From contig CAVWFT010000002.1 of assembly GCA_963754445.1 (NCBI GenBank), positions 1,798,001 through 1,862,000 of the forward strand: a stretch of 64,000 nt of DNA. Direction: 5' to 3'. This document shows, one piece after another, positions 45,562 through 54,712 of the stretch. This DNA is from Bog-473 sp963754445. Lineage in GTDB: Bacteria; Actinomycetota; Acidimicrobiia; Acidimicrobiales; RAAP-2. Made by a program: the position numbers and the translations under genes. Each line of letters starts with the position of its first letter. Within the stretch, counting starts at the first letter, position 1. The notes below the pieces were generated by a model. The model worked only from the letters and a program-made list of their open reading frames with translations, was not told the DNA's origin and did not search any database.

Positions 45562-47163
45562 GTGCCACCCCAGACCGACCAGGGAAACACCGAGCGTCTC
45601 ACCGACTCGGGCATCGCCATCCGTCCGCTCTACACGGCGGACGACCTCGACGGATGGGACGCATCGGCCCAGCTCGGAGCGCCCGGGTCGTTCCCCTACA
45701 CCCGAGGTGTCCACCAGGGGATGTACCGCTCGAAGCTGTGGACGATGCGCCAGTACGCGGGCTTCGGTTCGGCCGAATCGACGAACCAGCGCTTCAAGTT
45801 CCTTCTCGACGCCGGGCAGACGGGGCTCTCCTGCGCCTTCGACCTGCCCACGCAGATGGGGTACGACTCGGATCACCCGCGGGCCGAGGGCGAGGTCGGC
45901 AAGGTCGGGGTGGCCATCGACTCGCTGGCCGACATGCGGCTGCTCATGGCCGACCTCCCGATGGACAAGGTCACGACGTCGATGACCATCAACGCCACCG
46001 GGGCCATCCTCCTCCTGCTCTACCAATTGGTGGCGGAGGAGCAGGGCGTGCCGGGGGAGAAGGTCCGCGGCACCATCCAGAACGACATCTTGAAGGAGTA
46101 CATCGCGCGCGGGACGTACATCTACCCGCCGCGCCCGTCGATGCGGCTGATCGTGGACACCTTCGCCTACTGTGCCGCCAACCTCCCCAGCTGGAACACC
46201 ATCTCCATCTCGGGGTACCACATCCGCGAGGCGGGATCGACCGCCGTACAGGAGATCGCCTTCACGCTGGCCAACGGCATCGCCTACGTCGAAGCCGCCA
46301 TCGCGGCGGGCATGGACGTGGACGCCTTCGCGCCGCGGCTCTCCTTCTTCTGGAACGCCCACAACAACCTCTTCGAGGAGGTGGCCAAGTACCGCGCCGC
46401 CCGGAGGATGTGGGCCCGGATCATGACGGAACGCTTCGGGTCCAAGGACGAGCGTTCCAAGATGTTGCGCTTTCACACGCAGACCGGTGGATCGACGCTC
46501 ACCGCCCAGCAGCCCGAGAACAACATCGTACGGGTGACGGTCCAGTCGCTGGCAGCCGCACTCGGAGGCACCCAGAGCCTGCACACGAACGGCTTCGACG
46601 AGGCGCTGGGTCTGCCGACCACGCGGGCGGCCAAGATCGCCCTGCGCACCCAGCAGATCGTGGGCTTCGAGTCGGGCGTGGCCGACACCGTGGACCCCCT
46701 GGCCGGTTCCTACTTCGTCGAAGCCCTGACCAACGAGGTGGAGGCGGCGGCGAACGACTACCTCGAGCGCATCGAGCAGATGGGTGGCGCGGTGGCCGCC
46801 ATCGAGGCCCGCTTCATGCAGGAGGAGATCGAGTCGGCCGCGTACAGCTTCGCCAAGGCGGTCGACGACGGGGAGAAGGTCGTGGTCGGGGTGAACAAGT
46901 TCACCGACGCCGAAGGCGAACCGGCGGAAGTCTTCCCCATCGACATCACGCTGCAGCAGACCCAGATCGACCGGACACGATCCGTGCGGGCGGCCCGGGA
47001 CGACGCAGCCGTCCAACGGGCCCTGGCCGACGTGGCCGAGACGGCCAAGGGGGACGGCAATCTCCTCGTGCCGATGAAGGAGGCCCTCCGGCGCATGGCG
47101 ACACTCGGTGAGGTGGCCGACGTGCTGCGTGGCGAGTTCGGCGTGTACCAGCCGGGCGGATGA
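45562..47163 (+). CDS. Methylmalonyl-CoA mutase large subunit (no B12 domain)
   Basis: A 533-residue mutase large subunit with the substrate-binding TIM barrel only; the C-terminal B12 domain of full-length mutases is absent. Visible motifs: FPYTRGVHQGMYRSKLWTMRQYAGFG, GLSCAFDLPTQMGYDSDH, GTIQNDILKEYIARGTYIYPP, ISISGYHIREAGS and HTQTGGSTLTAQQPENNI. Tyr65 in RQYAGFG and Arg183 in YIARGTY match methylmalonyl-CoA mutase rather than isobutyryl-CoA mutase, which has Phe and Gln there. It should rearrange methylmalonyl-CoA to succinyl-CoA with a separate B12 subunit, which is not adjacent. GTG 45562 chosen. Its stop overlaps the GNAT start. Confidence 0.92.
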   Translation: MPPQTDQGNTERLTDSGIAIRPLYTADDLDGWDASAQLGAPGSFPYTRGVHQGMYRSKLWTMRQYAGFGSAESTNQRFKFLLDAGQTGLSCAFDLPTQMGYDSDHPRAEGEVGKVGVAIDSLADMRLLMADLPMDKVTTSMTINATGAILLLLYQLVAEEQGVPGEKVRGTIQNDILKEYIARGTYIYPPRPSMRLIVDTFAYCAANLPSWNTISISGYHIREAGSTAVQEIAFTLANGIAYVEAAIAAGMDVDAFAPRLSFFWNAHNNLFEEVAKYRAARRMWARIMTERFGSKDERSKMLRFHTQTGGSTLTAQQPENNIVRVTVQSLAAALGGTQSLHTNGFDEALGLPTTRAAKIALRTQQIVGFESGVADTVDPLAGSYFVEALTNEVEAAANDYLERIEQMGGAVAAIEARFMQEEIESAAYSFAKAVDDGEKVVVGVNKFTDAEGEPAEVFPIDITLQQTQIDRTRSVRAARDDAAVQRALADVAETAKGDGNLLVPMKEALRRMATLGEVADVLRGEFGVYQPGG

Positions 47164-47825
47164 CGGTGTCGGGCCAAGGTTCGTACTGGCCCCTCTTCGA
47201 CCTGGCCGTCCGCACCCCACGCCTGGAATTGCGGTTGCCCCGTGAGGACGAGTTCGCTGCCCTGGTCGACGTCATCGACCAGGGCGTCCACGATCCCGGC
47301 ACCATGCCGTTCTCCGTACCCTGGACCGACGTCGAGCCGGTGGCTCGGGCCCGGGCCGCGGCACAGTGGCTCTGGAAACAGCGGGCGGAGTGGACGCCCG
47401 AGAGCTGGACGTTCACGGCGGGCGTGTTCGTGGGCGGCCGTCCGGTGGGGATGCAGGACCTCCGGGCCGGGCACTTCGCGGCCACACGTTCGGTGGACTC
47501 CGGGTCGTGGCTCGGACGGGCCTGGCAGGGACAGGGGATCGGGCGCGAGATGCGCGAGGCGATCCTGCACCTCGCCTTCGCCGGACTCGGCGCGCTCGAG
47601 GCGCTCAGCGGCGCCTTCGACGACAACGTGGCCTCCATCGCCACGTCCCGAGCCGTGGGCTATGAGGAGAACGGCGAGGCGCGGGGGCATCGGCGCGACG
47701 GCGCGGGCCGGACCGTCCGCTTCCGCATGAGCCGGGAGCTGTGGGAGCGCCGGCGCCGCCACGACATCGAGATCCTCGGGTTGGAGCCCTGCCTCGACAT
47801 GTTCGTGGGCCCGCCGCCGCAGTGA
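47160..47825 (+). CDS. GNAT family N-acetyltransferase (RimJ/RimL type)
   Basis: A 221-residue acetyl-CoA-dependent acyltransferase. N-terminal RTPRLELRLPREDEFAALVDV and the acetyl-CoA P-loop GRAWQGQGIGREMREAILHLAF, followed by SGAFDDNVASIATSRAVGYEENG, are the RimJ/RimL pattern. Targets of this group include ribosomal protein N-termini and small amines. ATG 47160 overlaps the mutase stop, and its own stop overlaps the next gene's GTG, so it is embedded in a coupled string; this does not by itself prove a shared pathway. Confidence 0.9.
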   Translation: MTVSGQGSYWPLFDLAVRTPRLELRLPREDEFAALVDVIDQGVHDPGTMPFSVPWTDVEPVARARAAAQWLWKQRAEWTPESWTFTAGVFVGGRPVGMQDLRAGHFAATRSVDSGSWLGRAWQGQGIGREMREAILHLAFAGLGALEALSGAFDDNVASIATSRAVGYEENGEARGHRRDGAGRTVRFRMSRELWERRRRHDIEILGLEPCLDMFVGPPPQ

Positions 47826-49594
47826 GCGAGCTCGGCGTCGAGATGGATGTCGAGGCCGGTTCTCCGGCCCGGGACGAGGCAACTGCGGGGGCGAGCCACG
47901 CGCCGTCCGTCACCACCACCTCGGGGCCCGACGCCGTCCCTCCGGCCCTCGTGGCGGTCGCGGTCGTGGCCGGGGCGGCACTGCTCACCGGAGTGCTGCT
48001 CCGGGTGTGGCTGCTCGTGCACCTGCCCGTGTTCGGCGACGAGGCGGTCGTCGGGCTGATGGCGAGGGCCATCGGGTCCGGTCACTTCTCCGCCTTCTAC
48101 TGGGGCCAGTCCTACGGTGGGGTGGAGCCCTACGTCGCCGCCGCCCTGCTCAAAGTCGGGGGTGGGGGAGCGCCGGCCCTCAACGCGACGCCGGCGCTGC
48201 TCGCCGCGCTGGCGGCGTTCCTCGTTGCCGCCATCACGCTGGCCGCTGGGAGGGGTCGCCTGCTTGCCCTGGCCGCCGGCAGCGCGGCCTGGGTCTGGCC
48301 GTACGTGGCCGTCTGGGGGTCGGTGCGCGAGCTGGGCTTCCGCTTCGCCACCCTGTGCTGTGGCCTCGCCGCCATCGCGTGCTGCGTCCGGATCGCCTCG
48401 CACGTGGCGGGACGGCTCACCTTCCTGGCCTTCGGCCTGGCCCTCGGCCTGGGATGGTGGGCCTGTCCCGAGATCGTCTACTTCGCGCTGCCCTGCCTCG
48501 TGCTGCTGGTCGGCTGGTGGCGCAGCACCACCGTGTCCGCCAACCCGATCGCCGCCGGGGGACCGGACGCGGCGCCGCGGCGGCGATCGCTCCTCGTGGT
48601 GGCGGGTGGCCTCGCCCTGGGGTCGCTCCCGTGGTGGTTGGCCAACGTGCACACCCGGTTCGCCTCGCTGCGCCACAGTGCGCTACCCGACAACGGCGGT
48701 GTCGGCTACGGGGCCAAGCTCTCCGTGTTCTTCCACGAGATGCTGCCCATGCAGCTCGGGGTGCGGGCCGTGCTGAGTGGCGACTGGGTCGGCGGTCCGC
48801 TGCTCGGCCCGGCGCTCTACGTCGTCATCCTCGTCCTGGTGGCGGTCGCGGTGGTGCGGGCACTCTGGCTCGCCGTCGGCGAGCCCCGACGGGTGCCTGC
48901 CGCCCTGGCCCTGGCTGTCGTGGGTTATCCGTTCATCTACGCGGCGGCACCCGGCACGGGCTACTGGAACGACGGTCGGTACGGCCTCTACCTCCCTTTC
49001 CTCGTCGTCGCGCTCTTCGGCACCGTGCTCGCCGCTCCCGCCACGGCCCCCCGCCGTCACGCGGCGACCCGTGGCGCGCCCGACCGCCGGGTGCCCGCCT
49101 GGGCGCTGGCTCTCGCCGCCTGTGGTCTCGCCGGTGCCACGGCGCTGACCGTCGCCGGGGCGCGGGCCGACGGCGTGCCGGCGCCCTCTGGTTTCTTCGC
49201 CGGCTGGCACGACGGCAACGCCCCCATGGAACAGGTGCTCGGGGCCATGCGGGCCCATCACATCACCGACGCCTACGGCGACTACTGGACCGCCTACGAC
49301 CTGGATTTCCTCAGCGGGGGCCACCCGTTGGTCAGCCCGTCGGTGCTCGACGTGACCCGGTCGGCGTCCCTGGCCGACGGTGTGGCCGGCTCGGCGGACC
49401 CGGCCTGGCTTTTCTTCGCGCCGGGCCAGACCGCCCAGGCGACGTCCGCGTTCGACAATCCCCAGCCGGGTCCCGGTCCCTACACGGAGCAGACGTTCGA
49501 GGCCCGCCTGCGCCAGCGGGCGATCCCCTTCCGGGTAGTGCACCTGGGGATTCTCGACGCCGTGGTGCCGGCGCGTCGCGTCGTCGTGCCCTGA
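47822..49594 (+). CDS. GT-C-like polytopic membrane protein
   Basis: A ~590-residue integral membrane protein with roughly ten hydrophobic segments. After the first segment comes FGDEAVVGLMARAIGSGHFSAFYWGQ; an acidic D-E pair in the first extracellular loop is a hallmark of GT-C glycosyltransferases such as PMT and ArnT. The C-terminal soluble part (HHITDAYGDYWTAYDLDFLSGG) resembles the periplasmic domain of such enzymes. It probably transfers a sugar from a polyprenyl carrier, but the substrate is unknown. GTG 47822 overlaps the GNAT stop; ATG 47843 is an alternative. Confidence 0.78.
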   Translation: MSELGVEMDVEAGSPARDEATAGASHAPSVTTTSGPDAVPPALVAVAVVAGAALLTGVLLRVWLLVHLPVFGDEAVVGLMARAIGSGHFSAFYWGQSYGGVEPYVAAALLKVGGGGAPALNATPALLAALAAFLVAAITLAAGRGRLLALAAGSAAWVWPYVAVWGSVRELGFRFATLCCGLAAIACCVRIASHVAGRLTFLAFGLALGLGWWACPEIVYFALPCLVLLVGWWRSTTVSANPIAAGGPDAAPRRRSLLVVAGGLALGSLPWWLANVHTRFASLRHSALPDNGGVGYGAKLSVFFHEMLPMQLGVRAVLSGDWVGGPLLGPALYVVILVLVAVAVVRALWLAVGEPRRVPAALALAVVGYPFIYAAAPGTGYWNDGRYGLYLPFLVVALFGTVLAAPATAPRRHAATRGAPDRRVPAWALALAACGLAGATALTVAGARADGVPAPSGFFAGWHDGNAPMEQVLGAMRAHHITDAYGDYWTAYDLDFLSGGHPLVSPSVLDVTRSASLADGVAGSADPAWLFFAPGQTAQATSAFDNPQPGPGPYTEQTFEARLRQRAIPFRVVHLGILDAVVPARRVVVP

Positions 49595-49631
49595 CGGCGG
49601 TGCGTCGGGGGTCCCGGTCCGACCACGAGCG

Positions 49632-49928
49632 TCAGGCTCGCACGACCTCCTCGAAATGCTCCACGAGTGGGAACGGGTCGTAGAAATGGTGGAGGGCGGC
49701 GCGCCACTCCTCGTAGGCGGGTGAGCCCCGGAAACCCTCGGTGTGGTCCTCGAGCCGCTCCCACTCGACGAGGAGGAGGAAACAGTTCGGTCGTTCGAGA
49801 CAGCGCTCGACCCTGAGTGACACGAATCCGGGACTGGCCGCGATGAGCGCCTTGGCCTTTTCCATCGCCCCGACGAACTCCTCCTGGCGTCCCGCGACGA
49901 CCTCGAGCAGCGCGTGCTCGGTGATCAT
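49632..49928 (-). CDS. ABM-domain (antibiotic biosynthesis monooxygenase-like) protein
   Basis: A 98-residue dimeric ferredoxin-like alpha/beta-barrel protein. Seen: EHALLEVVAGRQEEFVGAMEKAKALIAASPGF, LRVERCLERPNCFLLLVEWERLEDHTEGF, and a C-terminal AALHHFYDPFPLVEHFE, the three elements of the ABM/YgiN fold. Members are cofactor-free oxygenases, haem-degrading enzymes or structural relatives; activity cannot be assigned. ATG 49928 overlaps the stop of the M20 hydrolase (ATGA), making it the last gene of a three-gene minus-strand unit. Confidence 0.87.
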   Translation of the reverse strand: MITEHALLEVVAGRQEEFVGAMEKAKALIAASPGFVSLRVERCLERPNCFLLLVEWERLEDHTEGFRGSPAYEEWRAALHHFYDPFPLVEHFEEVVRA

Positions 49929-51091
49929 GCCGAGAGGAGGTGAGCCCGCAATGCCGGGTCCGTGGCGGCGTCGATCGCCGTCCAGGCCAGGGCCACGGCC
50001 CCGTCGCGCACGGCCGCATCGGCCGAGGCGGTGATGCAGGCCGCGGTGAACTCCTTCTGGTGGTTGACGGCGCCACGTGTCTCTATCCCGATGAGCGGGT
50101 GGATGGTCGGCACGGCCAGCGAGACGTTGGCCATGTCGGTCGAGAAGGTGGGGAGGGGGGATCCGTCGTCATCGGCCTCGAACGTGCGGCCGAGCGATTC
50201 GGCATTGGCCCGGTAGGCGGCCAGCAGCGACGGGTCCGTCTCCATGTGCGAGTAGACCGGCGAGAGCTCTTCGTAGGCGAGGGTGCAGCCCGAGGCCAGG
50301 GCCCCGGCCTCGAAGCAGGCTTCCACCCGGGGCCGCAGGGCCCTGAGTGCCTCGAAGGTGCGCGCCCGCACCATGTAGCGGGCCGTGATGGCACCCGGGA
50401 TGATGTTCGCCGCGCCCGGGCTCTTGGTCACCACCCCGTGCACCTGGTCGCCCGGGGGCAGCTGCTGGCGCAGCAGACCGATGGCCACCTGGGAGATGAC
50501 GAGGGCGTCCTGGGCGTTGACTCCCTGCCAGGGCGCCGCCGAGGCATGGGCCTCGTGCCCGGTGAAGGTCACGTCGAAATGGGCCACGGCCAGGCAGGCG
50601 CCGACCAGCCGCTCGGTGGGCCAGGGGTGCACCATCATGGCGGCGTGCACGCCGGCGAAGGCGCCACGCTCGAGCATGAGGATCTTGCCGCCGCCGCCCT
50701 CCTCGGCCGGGGTGCCGAGCACCCGGACGCTGAGGCCGATCTCGTCGGCGACCGCAGCGAGGGCGAGCCCCGCGCCGACGGCCGTGGCGGCGATGATGTT
50801 GTGCCCGCAGGCGTGACCCACCTCGGGCAGGGCGTCGTATTCGGCACAGACCGCCACGACGAGCTCGCCCGTTCCCGCATTGGACTCGAGTGCCGTCGGG
50901 AGTTCGTAGACCCCTTGGTCGACCTCGAGCCCGCCCGCCCGCAGCGTCTCCGCCACGGCTCCCGCCGACGCGGACTCGTCGTAGCAGAGCTCGGGATGGG
51001 CGTGGACGAAGTGGCTGAGGGAGACCAGGTCGTCGAGATGGCGTTCGACGACCGCGGCCGCCGCTTCCTTCGCCGCCGAGGTGGACGACAC
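49925..51091 (-). CDS. M20 family metallo-amidohydrolase
   Basis: A 388-residue zinc peptidase/amidohydrolase of the M20D (AbgB/IAA-amino-acid hydrolase) group. Metal-site motifs: HAHPELCYDE, EYDALPEVGHACGHNI, TPAEEGGGGK and the C-terminal STDMANVSLAVPTIHP; FTGHEAHASAAPWQG belongs to the lid domain dimer interface. It cleaves an amide of an N-acylated amino acid or similar; substrate unknown. The GTG start at 51091 directly abuts the carboxylase stop with no gap. Downstream it overlaps the ABM gene. Confidence 0.9.
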   Translation of the reverse strand: MSSTSAAKEAAAAVVERHLDDLVSLSHFVHAHPELCYDESASAGAVAETLRAGGLEVDQGVYELPTALESNAGTGELVVAVCAEYDALPEVGHACGHNIIAATAVGAGLALAAVADEIGLSVRVLGTPAEEGGGGKILMLERGAFAGVHAAMMVHPWPTERLVGACLAVAHFDVTFTGHEAHASAAPWQGVNAQDALVISQVAIGLLRQQLPPGDQVHGVVTKSPGAANIIPGAITARYMVRARTFEALRALRPRVEACFEAGALASGCTLAYEELSPVYSHMETDPSLLAAYRANAESLGRTFEADDDGSPLPTFSTDMANVSLAVPTIHPLIGIETRGAVNHQKEFTAACITASADAAVRDGAVALAWTAIDAATDPALRAHLLSA

Positions 51092-52852
51092 CTACTCGAT
51101 GACCGCCACGATGTCCCCGGCGCCGACCGAGTCGCCGGCGCTGACGCGGACCTCCTTGATCACACCGTCCTTCTCCGCGGCCACGGCGTTCTCCATCTTC
51201 ATGGCCTCGAGCAGGCAGATCGATTGGCCTACCTCGACGACGTCGCCCACCGACACGAGCACTTTCACGATGGTGCCCTGCATGGGCACCATGACCTGGC
51301 CGGATCCGGTGCCGGCGACCGCGTGGCTGGCCGCCCGCTTGGGCCGCCCCGCACCCCGGGACGGAGCGGCGGACGGGCCGAGATCGGGCACCCAGAGACG
51401 GACCGCATAGCGACGCCCGTCGACTTCGGCCGTGACGTCGCGCTGGACCGTCGGGACCTCGTCGTCGCCGGCGGGTGCCGGGGCGGTGGGTGCCGGGACG
51501 CTCAGCCCGCTGAGGTCGAGCGTATCCTCCACCCACTTGGTCGAGTGCTTGGCCTCGGCAAAGTCGGGGTGGCTGAGAATGGCCACGTGGGCGGGCAGCG
51601 TGGTGGCGACGCCGGTGATGCTCGTCTCGGCGATGGCGCGCAACATGCGCCGCCGGGCCGACTCGCGGTCGGGCGCCCACACGATGAGCTTGGCGATGAG
51701 GTTGTCGTAGTACTGCGAGACCGTGTCGCCCGATTCGTAGCCGCCGTCGAGCCGCACGCCTGGGCCGGACGGTTGATGGAACGTCGTGATGGTGCCCGGC
51801 GAGGGGGAGAAGCGGCCTCCGCTCGGATCCTCGGCGTTGATCCGGACCTCGATGGCGTGACCGTTGCGGGCGATGTCGTCCTGCCCGAAGTCGAGCGCCT
51901 CGCCCGAGGCGATCCGGATCTGCCAGGCCACCAGGTCGAGCCCCGTCACCAGCTCGGTGACCGGGTGCTCCACCTGCAGGCGCGTGTTCATCTCCAGGAA
52001 GAAGAATTCGCCGTCCTGGAAGAGGAATTCGACCGTGCCCGCGTTGTAGTACCCGCACGCCTCGGACACCTTGACCGCGGCCTCGCCCATGGCCCGGCGC
52101 ACCTCGTCGGGGAAGGCGGGGGCGGGGCTCTCCTCGACCAGCTTCTGGTGCCGGCGTTGGGCGGAGCAGTCCCGCTCGCCCAGCCAGAGCGTGTTGCCGT
52201 GGGTGTCCGCCAAGACCTGCATCTCGACGTGGCGGGGCCAGGCCAGGTAGCGCTCGAGGTAGATCTCGGGCCGGCCGAAGTAGGCCTGCGCCTCGCGGGC
52301 GGCGGACTCCATTGCCTCGGCCGCCTCGTCGGCCGAGTGCACGACCTTCATGCCGCGACCGCCGCCGCCGTAGGCCGCCTTGATGGCGACGGGCCAGCCG
52401 TGTTCGGAACCGAAGGCGACGACCTCGTCGGGCGACGTGAGCGGCTCGGAGCGACCGGGGACCCCGGCCACCCCGGCCTTCTCGGCTGCCAGGCGCGAGC
52501 TGATCTTGTCGCCCATGACCTCGATGGCCTCGGGCGGGGGCCCGATGAAGGTGACCCCGCGGTCGGTGATGGCTCGGGCGAAGTCGGTGTTCTCCGAGAA
52601 GAATCCGTAACCGGGGTGCACCCCGTCGGCCCCGCTCTCCTCGATGGCCTTCAGGATCGCCTCGGTGTTGAGATAGCTCTCGGCCGCCGACTCGCCGCCG
52701 AGCGCATACGCCTCGTCGGCCATGCGCACGTGGAGGGCATCGCGATCGAGGTTGGAGTACACCGCCACCGTCCCGATGCCCATTTCGCGGCACGTCCGGA
52801 TCACCCGGACGGCGATCTCGCCGCGGTTTGCAATCAGGATCTTCTGGAGCAC
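51092..52852 (-). CDS. Acetyl/propionyl-CoA carboxylase alpha subunit (biotin carboxylase plus BCCP)
   Basis: A 586-residue fused subunit. Residues 1-450 form biotin carboxylase: LQKILIANRGEIAVRV, GVHPGYGFFSEN, the Gly-rich KAAYGGGGRGMKVV, HVEMQVLADTHGN, and EMNTRLQVEHPVTE with the catalytic Arg/Glu. After a linker, the last ~75 residues form the biotin-carrier domain with the biotinyl-Lys in EAMKMEN. It carboxylates biotin for an acyl-CoA carboxyltransferase beta subunit, not in this window. GTG 52852 is chosen since GGAGGAAAGG sits just upstream; ATG 52879 is an alternative. The biotin ligase gene is divergent next to it. Confidence 0.94.
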   Translation of the reverse strand: MLQKILIANRGEIAVRVIRTCREMGIGTVAVYSNLDRDALHVRMADEAYALGGESAAESYLNTEAILKAIEESGADGVHPGYGFFSENTDFARAITDRGVTFIGPPPEAIEVMGDKISSRLAAEKAGVAGVPGRSEPLTSPDEVVAFGSEHGWPVAIKAAYGGGGRGMKVVHSADEAAEAMESAAREAQAYFGRPEIYLERYLAWPRHVEMQVLADTHGNTLWLGERDCSAQRRHQKLVEESPAPAFPDEVRRAMGEAAVKVSEACGYYNAGTVEFLFQDGEFFFLEMNTRLQVEHPVTELVTGLDLVAWQIRIASGEALDFGQDDIARNGHAIEVRINAEDPSGGRFSPSPGTITTFHQPSGPGVRLDGGYESGDTVSQYYDNLIAKLIVWAPDRESARRRMLRAIAETSITGVATTLPAHVAILSHPDFAEAKHSTKWVEDTLDLSGLSVPAPTAPAPAGDDEVPTVQRDVTAEVDGRRYAVRLWVPDLGPSAAPSRGAGRPKRAASHAVAGTGSGQVMVPMQGTIVKVLVSVGDVVEVGQSICLLEAMKMENAVAAEKDGVIKEVRVSAGDSVGAGDIVAVIE

Positions 52853-52909
52853 GCTGGACCTTTCCTCCGCTTGAGCCATCACAATTGCACGCGCCGTATG
52901 GTCTCTGCC

Positions 52910-53653
52910 ATGTGGGCCGGGGAATGGCAGGTCCGTCGGTTCGACGAGATCGACTCGACCAACACCTATTTGCGGGAGCAGGCCCGCGGGGGCGCACCCG
53001 AGGGCCTGGTGGCGGTGGCCGACCATCAGACGTCCGGCCGGGGACGACTGGATCGCCACTGGGAGTCGCCGCCAGGGGCCAACCTCCTGGCCTCGGTCCT
53101 GCTCCGCCCCCGCTGCGAGCCCGATCATCTGCACCTGTGTACCGGCGCCCTCGCCCTGGCCGCCGTCGACGCCTGTGCCCGGGTGGCCGGTGTCGAGCCG
53201 GTGATCAAGTGGCCCAACGACCTGCTGGTCAACGGGTCCAAGCTGGCCGGCGTCCTGGCCGAGGCGGAGTTCGGGGACGGATCGACCGCCGTGGTGGCCG
53301 GGATCGGGCTCAACGTCGGTTGGCCCGGGCCCTCCGGGGCCGGCGGTACTTGCCTCGACGAGGTGGCGCCGGGCGCGGCACCGGTCGATCGGAGGACCCT
53401 GCTCGACACGCTGCTCGAGCGCCTGGCCGCCCGCCTGCCCCTGCTCGATCACCCGTCGGGCCGCCACCTCCTGGCCGACGAGGTGCGGGGCCGCTGCAGC
53501 ACGTTGGGCCACGAGGTGCGGGTCGAGCTGCCCGGCGCGGAACTGGTCGGACGGGCGTTGGCCATCGACGACGACGGTCGCCTGGTGGTCGAGAACCCGC
53601 AGGGCACCCATGCCGTGGCGGCCGGCGACGTGGTCCACCTTCGGCCCGCCTGA
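52910..53653 (+). CDS. birA: Biotin-[acetyl-CoA-carboxylase] ligase
   Basis: A 247-residue biotin protein ligase without an N-terminal HTH, so an enzyme only and not the bifunctional repressor. Motifs: FDEIDSTNTYLRE, the biotinyl-AMP loop TSGRGRLDRHWESPPGANL, and KWPNDLLVNGSKLAGVLAE with the catalytic Lys, followed by GIGLNVGWP and a small SH3-like C-terminal domain. It attaches biotin to the carrier domain of the divergently encoded carboxylase subunit. ATG 52910 chosen; ATG 52898 adds four residues. The divergent gap is about 57 nt. Confidence 0.95.
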   Translation: MWAGEWQVRRFDEIDSTNTYLREQARGGAPEGLVAVADHQTSGRGRLDRHWESPPGANLLASVLLRPRCEPDHLHLCTGALALAAVDACARVAGVEPVIKWPNDLLVNGSKLAGVLAEAEFGDGSTAVVAGIGLNVGWPGPSGAGGTCLDEVAPGAAPVDRRTLLDTLLERLAARLPLLDHPSGRHLLADEVRGRCSTLGHEVRVELPGAELVGRALAIDDDGRLVVENPQGTHAVAAGDVVHLRPA

Positions 53654-53697
53654 GCCCGGGAAAGGGGCGCGAGGGCCTGGACTAACATGATCGCTTC

Positions 53698-54708
53698 ATG
53701 CGCCTTCTCGTGACGGGAGGTGCCGGTTTCATCGGGTCGAATTTCGCCCGGTACTGGGTCGAGCAACACCCTGGGGATCATGTCGTCGTGTACGACGTGC
53801 TCACCTACGCCGGCAACCGCCCCAACCTCTCCGACATCGAAGACCGGATCGTGTTCGTCCAGGCCGACATCTGCGACCCCGTGGCCGCCGAGAAGGCGAT
53901 CCGGGGCGAGGACATCGACACGGTGGTCCACTTCGCGGCCGAGTCGCACAACTCCCTGGCCGTCCTGAACCCCGGCCTCTTCTTCCGGACCAACGTCCTC
54001 GGCACCCAGACGATGCTCGAGGCCGCCCGCCAGGCCGGGGTGCGTCGCTTTCATCACGTGTCGACGTGCGAGGTCTACGGTGACCTGCCGCTCGACACCG
54101 ACGACGCCTTCACCGAGGAGTCGCCGTACCGCCCGCGGACGCCGTACAACGCATCCAAGGCCGGGGCCGATCACGCTGTCCGCGCCTATGCCGAGACCTA
54201 CGAACTCCCCATCACCATCACCAACTGCGCAAACAACTACGGCGCATTCCAATTTCCCGAGAAGCTGATCCCGCACTTCTGCGCACTGGCTCTCGACGAC
54301 AAGGAGCTCACGCTGTACGCCAGCACCGAGAACCGTCGTGAGTGGCTGCACGTCGTCGACCACTGCACGGCCATCGACGCGGTACTCGCCCGGGGCAGGG
54401 TGGGGGAGACCTACCACGTCGGCAGCGGCGTGGAGGCGTCCATCATGGAGGTGGCCGACCGGATCCTGGCCGCGCTCGGGAAGCCCGAGTCGCTCAAGAC
54501 CATCGTGCCCGACCGGCCCGGACACGACCGGCGCTACGTCCTCGACTCCTCGAAGCTCCGCACCGAGCTCGGTTGGGAGCCGTCCATCGAGTGGGAGCAA
54601 GGTCTGGCCGACACCGTGGCCTGGTACGCGGACCACCGTGACTGGTGGGAACCCCTGGTGGCCCGGGCGCCTGTTGTCGAAGGCGCCTGGGGGTCTGCGA
54701 AGGGCTGA
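53698..54708 (+). CDS. rmlB: dTDP-glucose 4,6-dehydratase (catalytic Asp replaced by Cys)
   Basis: A 336-residue extended SDR, first step of dTDP-rhamnose synthesis from dTDP-glucose. NAD+ motif TGGAGFIGSNF, HFAAESHNS, YNASKAGADH with the Tyr/Lys pair, NCANNYGAFQFPEKLIP and NRREWLHVVDH all fit RmlB. The active-site triad normally reads T-D-E in STDEVYG; here it is STCEVYGDL, with Cys124 (TGC) for the Asp that assists water loss. Either a natural variant of the family or altered activity. ATG 53698 begins the motif. It heads a tightly packed operon with rmlD 4 nt after its stop. Confidence 0.9.
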   Translation: MRLLVTGGAGFIGSNFARYWVEQHPGDHVVVYDVLTYAGNRPNLSDIEDRIVFVQADICDPVAAEKAIRGEDIDTVVHFAAESHNSLAVLNPGLFFRTNVLGTQTMLEAARQAGVRRFHHVSTCEVYGDLPLDTDDAFTEESPYRPRTPYNASKAGADHAVRAYAETYELPITITNCANNYGAFQFPEKLIPHFCALALDDKELTLYASTENRREWLHVVDHCTAIDAVLARGRVGETYHVGSGVEASIMEVADRILAALGKPESLKTIVPDRPGHDRRYVLDSSKLRTELGWEPSIEWEQGLADTVAWYADHRDWWEPLVARAPVVEGAWGSAKG

Positions 54709-54712
54709 CGGG

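Noticed and set aside
49940..52909. Extension of the birA frame nearly 3 kb upstream
   Set aside because: The upstream part is antisense to the carboxylase and M20 genes; BirA homology starts only near 52910.
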